64,000 nucleotides of DNA, taken from assembly GCA_029931535.1 (NCBI GenBank), contig JAQPZY010001625.1:548501-612500 (forward strand). Reading direction: 5' to 3'. This DNA comes from Margaritifera margaritifera. Lineage: Eukaryota > Mollusca > Bivalvia > Unionida > Margaritiferidae. Shown in pieces: positions 60,901 to 64,000 of the stretch. How positions within the stretch are numbered: position 1 is the first letter of the stretch; each line of letters begins with the position of its first letter. Under the pieces are notes generated by a model. That model was given only the letters and a program-made list of their open reading frames with translations. It ran no database searches and was not told the origin of the DNA. The translations under genes and the position numbers were made by a program.

Positions 60901-61780
60901 CAGCACGGGACAAATAATTCTTGAGCACGAAGAATTGTCTAACCGACAACAAGCCCAAAGCCTGAGCCTCGGGCTTTAGGTGGCAGGGGAGAGTTTCATA
61001 AATTGGCCCCTGTCAAATTTCTTAACTTAAGGCTATGATGTGACTTTTTGAGCAATTATTGTTTAATAATTAAAGATATAGATATATTTGTGAATTAGTT
61101 GTTTCGGCCTTGTGTTGTTCTTCAAATTGATGTGAGGCATGTACACCTCCCATAGACAGTTCACAGTATGTAGACAGTGAAATACCAATAGTCGGCTAGG
61201 AAGCAGAGCTAGCCACCCATAGCAGTAAACATGTGGATTCAAGGCAAGAAGAATATCTCAAAAACGTCTTGGATGGCAACTATTTTGAATTGCATCAAGC
61301 TTTTTAGTACACAATGTTTTGCGGAAATATCACCTAGGAAAAGGGCCTGTATTTGCACTGTGAGCATCACTTGATGTCAAAAATGACCTTCGGACGTGAA
61401 AAATGCAGGTATAAATTTGGGGTTGGGGTGCATAAACTTCTTTTGCTATGAACTGCCATCGACTTGTCAGGTCAAGTGAATATTTTTATGCTTTGTTTTA
61501 ATATAGCTATCCAAAAATATTGACCTTTTTGACCTCACTAGTGTATTTTATTTTTTTATGATATTTTATATTAGGCTAGTGGATGCGGCATTAAATTTGT
61601 GCATAAATTGCACCCTTAGGCTGAGGATGATTCCGATTAACAAACGGGGGTGGGGTGGCAATTTAACGACGACCGTTTCCTATAATATGATTTTGCCCAT
61701 ACCTTAATTGCAGAATAATGAGTAACAGTATTAATTAAACTGTCGAACGTTGTGGTCCCTACTGTCACAAATACAGACAT
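51886..61780 (-). CDS. ALG13: ALG13 UDP-GlcNAc transferase subunit, complete 4-exon gene
   Basis: Exons 61703-61780, 58932-59103, 57578-57716 and 51886-51997 join to 501 nt, 166 aa plus stop; the short human form is 165 aa. Phases are 0, 1, 2 and all introns are GT..AG. Diagnostic motifs: N-terminal [49 protein letters not shown] (UDP-sugar-binding region), [17 protein letters not shown], and C-terminal [19 protein letters not shown]. The family is the C-terminal half of a GT-B glycosyltransferase. With membrane-bound ALG14 on the cytosolic face of the ER it adds the second GlcNAc to GlcNAc-PP-dolichol in N-glycan precursor synthesis. No OTU or Tudor extension (present in the long vertebrate form) was seen. 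Intron 3 (5.6 kb) carries LINE and hAT relics. Confidence 0.95.
52905..53090 (+). repeat. 150-bp family, tail part
   Basis: GTTTCAAGGCAATCCTCCAT, AGTTTAGGAGGAGTAGCGAT and CTCTTCTGGTCTATGACCAG. Same tail as at 18.6 and 31.6 kb. Confidence 0.65.
53540..54215 (-). pseudogene. LINE (Jockey/I-like) reverse transcriptase relic
   Basis: Minus strand, in order: [23 protein letters not shown] text, [32 protein letters not shown] (NYRPISLTSC box), [20 protein letters not shown], and motif [18 protein letters not shown] (usual form FDLxKAYDTTW). Frameshifts and stops separate the blocks; motif B and the YADD box are not present. Lies in ALG13 intron 3, gene-sense. Confidence 0.72.
54216..56284. other. 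ALG13 intron 3, no confident gene
   Basis: Contains unremarkable ORFs. One at 55064-55270 (+) starts [20 protein letters not shown] and has a basic, short-ORF look seen at starts of some invertebrate transposase-like proteins; I cannot place it. Confidence 0.35.
56285..56385 (+). repeat. Duplicated fragment of the hAT relic
   Basis: GGATTGAACCAATCCAGT through GACCTCACAAGGCCTGTGCA to ATGCATGACA repeats 56735-56815 of the adjacent relic with a few differences. Same strand, about 440 bp upstream. Confidence 0.6.
56457..56474. repeat. (GT)n microsatellite
   Basis: Nine GT units. Confidence 0.85.
56525..57250 (+). pseudogene. hAT-type transposase relic in ALG13 intron 3
   Basis: [19 protein letters not shown] (about 56625-56680) carries a CxxC BED-type half finger; [18 protein letters not shown] follows near 56770; and [20 protein letters not shown] with [16 protein letters not shown] (about 57075-57180) matches the first catalytic-domain block of hAT/KIAA1586-like transposases (..DESTD..). 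Stops and frameshifts separate them, and the frame ends near 57247. The C-terminal dimerisation domain is missing. Opposite in orientation to ALG13. Confidence 0.65.
57373..57378 (-). terminator. AATAAA motif in ALG13 intron 3 (possible alternative poly(A) signal)
   Basis: AATAAA on the minus strand about 180 nt past the read-through stop (57556) of exon 3. It could serve a short ALG13 transcript that keeps the start of intron 3. The motif alone is weak evidence in AT-rich DNA. Confidence 0.25.
57578..57716 (-). CDS. ALG13: ALG13 coding exon 3
   Basis: Acceptor TTCATTCCAG before 57716, donor CGG/GTACAA after 57578; 139 nt, phase 1 in and 2 out. Encodes [20 protein letters not shown] and [20 protein letters not shown]. 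If the donor is not used, the frame reads on into the intron and stops at TAG 57556-57558, giving a 136-aa product without the conserved C-terminal helix. I favour splicing because exon 4 restores the family C-terminus in phase. Confidence 0.93.
57800..57985. repeat. Two-copy tandem repeat with GGGGT tract
   Basis: GTCACCCAATTGTTTTAAGT and GTCACCCAACTGTTCTAGGT, each followed by TTATGAA; a (GGGGT)n run at about 57920 lies between. Confidence 0.65.
58932..59103 (-). CDS. ALG13: ALG13 coding exon 2
   Basis: Acceptor GCATTGTTTCAG before 59103, donor GCAG/GTCAAATA after 58932; 172 nt, phase 0 in and 1 out. Encodes [20 protein letters not shown], then [20 protein letters not shown]. It matches the family LGYNRLILQIGRG..YKDSLKEDIQKADLVISHAG. 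Confidence 0.96.
59392..59607 (+). mobile_element. Double-hairpin miniature element in ALG13 intron 1 (copy 7 of 7)
   Basis: 216 bp flanked by TA on both sides (59390-59391, 59608-59609). Hairpin A is diverged (CAATCCCAGATCTGC), hairpin B is still clear (ATAGACCCTGATCTGCC with GGCAGATCAGGGTC). Confidence 0.85.
60200..60530 (+). pseudogene. Internally deleted hAT element (finger plus dimerisation domain only)
   Basis: [20 protein letters not shown] (about 60270-60335) is a BED-type CxxC segment. It is followed within about 50 bp by [18 protein letters not shown] (60384-60440) and, after one frameshift, [20 protein letters not shown] (60443-60505), the C-terminal hAT dimerisation signature. 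The whole catalytic core is missing, as in non-autonomous deletion derivatives. Lies in ALG13 intron 1, opposite strand. Confidence 0.6.
60667..60692. repeat. (CA)n microsatellite
   Basis: Thirteen CA units in ALG13 intron 1. Confidence 0.9.
61703..61780 (-). CDS. ALG13: ALG13 coding exon 1
   Basis: ATG at 61778-61780; 26 codons [22 protein letters not shown] ending at donor AAG/GTATGGGC (phase 0). The VTVGTT(S/T)FDxLI motif is the family N-terminal signature, which fixes the start codon. The exon is only 78 nt. Confidence 0.95.
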
Positions 61781-62249
61781 TCCCCCGAAAATCGGCACAA
61801 CAGCAAACGAGTGACTTTTCTATGGTCGTCCGTTGACAAATTTGAGTGATATTTCTAGAGAATATCCGAATTCGTGGTCAAATATAAGTTTAGCTTGGAA
61901 GCATGTAACGGAATATCTCAGCACATAAAAAAAAAAATGATAGAACATGTCCAGATAAATTATATATTATAATTTACCTTCCCACCACTCCACCCACCTT
62001 CCCATCGCTGCTGATAATCATCTGTTAGCAATGATTGCTGATAAGACATAATTAACTGCACAAGCTGTAGACAGGAGAGGTTATATACTTACTTAACTTC
62101 AGACGTGAATTGAGAAGAATAAGAAGGAAATTTATGCAAACTTCAACTGAGTTTTTTAAAGGATAAATTAGATTTAGACAACAATACACAAAATAGGATA
62201 AACTTTTGGTGCTACTAAACGTAAGAATTCAGTTACTTATGATATTATA
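61781..62249. other. 5' flank of ALG13, no promoter element recognised
   Basis: Immediate upstream region of the ALG13 start codon. No TATA box or CpG-rich block is obvious; a C-rich stretch at 61980-62005 is the only compositional feature. The plus-strand LINE relic begins beyond it. Confidence 0.35.
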
Positions 62250-63044
62250 ATGTCTTATTTTTTATTATATACTGTGTCTGACTTTGAAGTGTTACCATTT
62301 GGTCCTTTCCTGAGTGATATTCAGAATCCTGTCTTTTTGCAATTTGATTCAACTCTGAGTTATAATGGTGTTACTGATGTTGATAAAAACCATGATGTTA
62401 CTGTTAAACTCAGATGGTATTCCACAAATAGTCACGTGTTTCAAGAATGCCTTAATAATGATCTTATCAATGATCTCGTTGTTAGACTGACTGATATAGA
62501 TCCTAGTAACGTAATACTGATGATATTGATAATATGGTTAATTTCATCACTAAAGACAATGTTGAAAAGGATAATACGTGTGTTATAGTTACACAATGTA
62601 AAGGTAATCCTAAAAATAAGGCTAAAAAGTCTAATTTCAATAGGAAATATTATTTGAAGCGTAAATATTACCGTAAAGTTAAAAATATTTATTGGCGTGT
62701 TAGAGTTGTGGAGACCCATGATAATCTTGTACACTGCAGATAGAAATATATATAAAGTGTTAAAACGACAATTTAAAGAGTTTTAAAAGTCAATTTATTG
62801 ACAAATTCAGATTTAAAATTTTTTTTTTTTATGTGTACAGACGGTCCATTTGAATAGACGTGACATTAGTTGCAAATCTGTTTAAGGTAACATTGGAAGC
62901 GTTTTATGGTAATTATAAAAACATGAACACATGAACACTATTGTTGATAAAGATGACATTGCACACCTGCCTAGCAATATCTCTGAGTTTAACAATGAAC
63001 CAAACCTACTTTTACTGAATGTGTGAGATTTTAGAAACCATTAA

Positions 63045-63146
<102 letters not shown>

Positions 63147-63710
63147 GAATTATTGAAGAACACTGTTGGTAAACTCCTGCCCATTTTTGTCATCAAACAA
63201 AAAAATAACAGTGCTGCACTGTGGCATTATCTCTAAGAGCTGGTCTATGGTCTAGATTTATCTTGTATATAAACATAAAGGTGATCATTGTAATCCTAAT
63301 ACTTACAGAGGAAATACTATCCTCAGCTGTTTTGGCAAAACTTGACCTCCATTTTAAATAACCAATTAAATCATTATGTCAAAGATACTGGTTAGTTACG
63401 TCAAGATCAAGCTTGTTTTAGAAAAGGTTACAATACCATTGATCATATTTTTAATTTAAAATGTCTAATGGATCTGCTTTTATATAGAAACAAAAAATAT
63501 ACAACAATGCCAAGTCCTGTATAAGGCAAGGTTTTACTTGCTCAAACTTTTTCATGTTTAATCTTAGTGTATGTCCAGGTGAACATATTTCACCCATTGT
63601 ATTCTCTTTTTTCTTGAATGATCTTCATGAATTTATCTCACATGCATATGATGGTTAGACCAATATTAATGATCTAGCTCATATTTTATTATATACTTCA
63701 GATGTTGAAG

Positions 63711-64000
63711 TCTATTTTAAACTGTACTTGTTACATTATGCTAATGATACAGTTATATTTAGTCTATTTCAAAATGTACTTGTTAATTTATGCTAATGAT
63801 ACAGTTATATTTAGTCTATTTCAAACTGTTCTTGTTACTTTATACTAATTATACAGTTATATTTAGTCTATTTCAAACTGCTCTTGTTACTTTATACTAA
63901 TGATACAGTTATATTTAGTCTATTTCAAACTGCTCTTATTACTTCCTGCTAATGATACAGTTATATTTAGTCTATTTCAAACTGTACTTGTCACTTTATG
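63711..64000 (+). repeat. 52-bp tandem array derived from the LINE YADD box, at least 5.5 copies
   Basis: Unit starts at 63711, 63763, 63815, 63867, 63919 and 63971, each beginning TCTATTT(C/T)AAA and containing CTAATGATACAGTTATATTT. The first unit in frame reads LYLLHYANDTVIFS, so it is the RT catalytic box itself. 52 is not a multiple of 3, so later copies cannot stay in frame. The array reaches the window edge. Confidence 0.85.

Overview
The window is AT-rich eukaryotic (metazoan) DNA. It has two recognisable protein-coding genes, both on the minus strand, split into small exons by introns of up to 15 kb. Almost everything else is tandem repeats, miniature inverted-repeat elements and decayed transposons. 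Four DIRS-type retroelement copies, hAT relics, LINE relics, tRNA-derived SINEs and long AT microsatellites fit an invertebrate genome. A bivalve mollusc is my best guess, made from the repeat style only.

Gene 1 is RGP1 (Rab6A-GEF complex partner protein 2 / retrograde Golgi transport protein). Seven coding exons between 34017 and 8336 join in frame into a complete 383-aa protein. A spliced 5' UTR segment is supported up to 34066, and a non-coding first exon near 37.1-37.4 kb is possible. Gene 2 is ALG13, the catalytic subunit of the UDP-GlcNAc transferase for dolichol-linked oligosaccharide synthesis. Four coding exons between 61780 and 51886 join into a complete 166-aa protein. The last exon (37 codons) is only recognisable by homology and by its splice phase. 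The genes lie in the same orientation with about 15-18 kb of repeat-rich DNA between them and have no evident functional link.

Layout: 1-8.3 kb, region downstream of RGP1 with five tandem arrays (periods about 180, 56, 50, 22 and 28/29 bp), two hairpin elements and a SINE. 8.3-34 kb, RGP1; intron 6 (15.3 kb) holds an almost full-length DIRS element (about 9.97-15.46 kb) and a second DIRS fragment (16.4-18.3 kb), and intron 2 holds a third DIRS fragment (29.45-31.4 kb) interrupted by a hairpin element. 34-51.8 kb, intergenic: SINEs, a Gypsy-like gag/protease relic (42.1-43.8 kb), a hAT relic (44.2-45.4 kb) cut off by a fourth DIRS copy (45.4-48.85 kb), and a 70-bp satellite (49.0-49.77 kb). 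51.9-61.8 kb, ALG13, with a LINE and a hAT relic in intron 3 and another hAT relic in intron 1. 62.2-64 kb, a decayed LINE whose reverse-transcriptase YADD-box region has been amplified into a 52-bp tandem array that runs off the window.

The most interesting signals are: (i) a roughly 210-bp double-hairpin miniature element present seven times, flanked by TA and ending in shared terminal inverted repeats; (ii) a tandem repeat made from the catalytic box of a reverse transcriptase; (iii) DIRS copies with complementary internal deletions and independent destruction of the RT active site; (iv) an exact 172-bp higher-order repeat built from six 28/29-bp monomers. I saw no CRISPR, rRNA or functional tRNA, and no bacterial-type operon.
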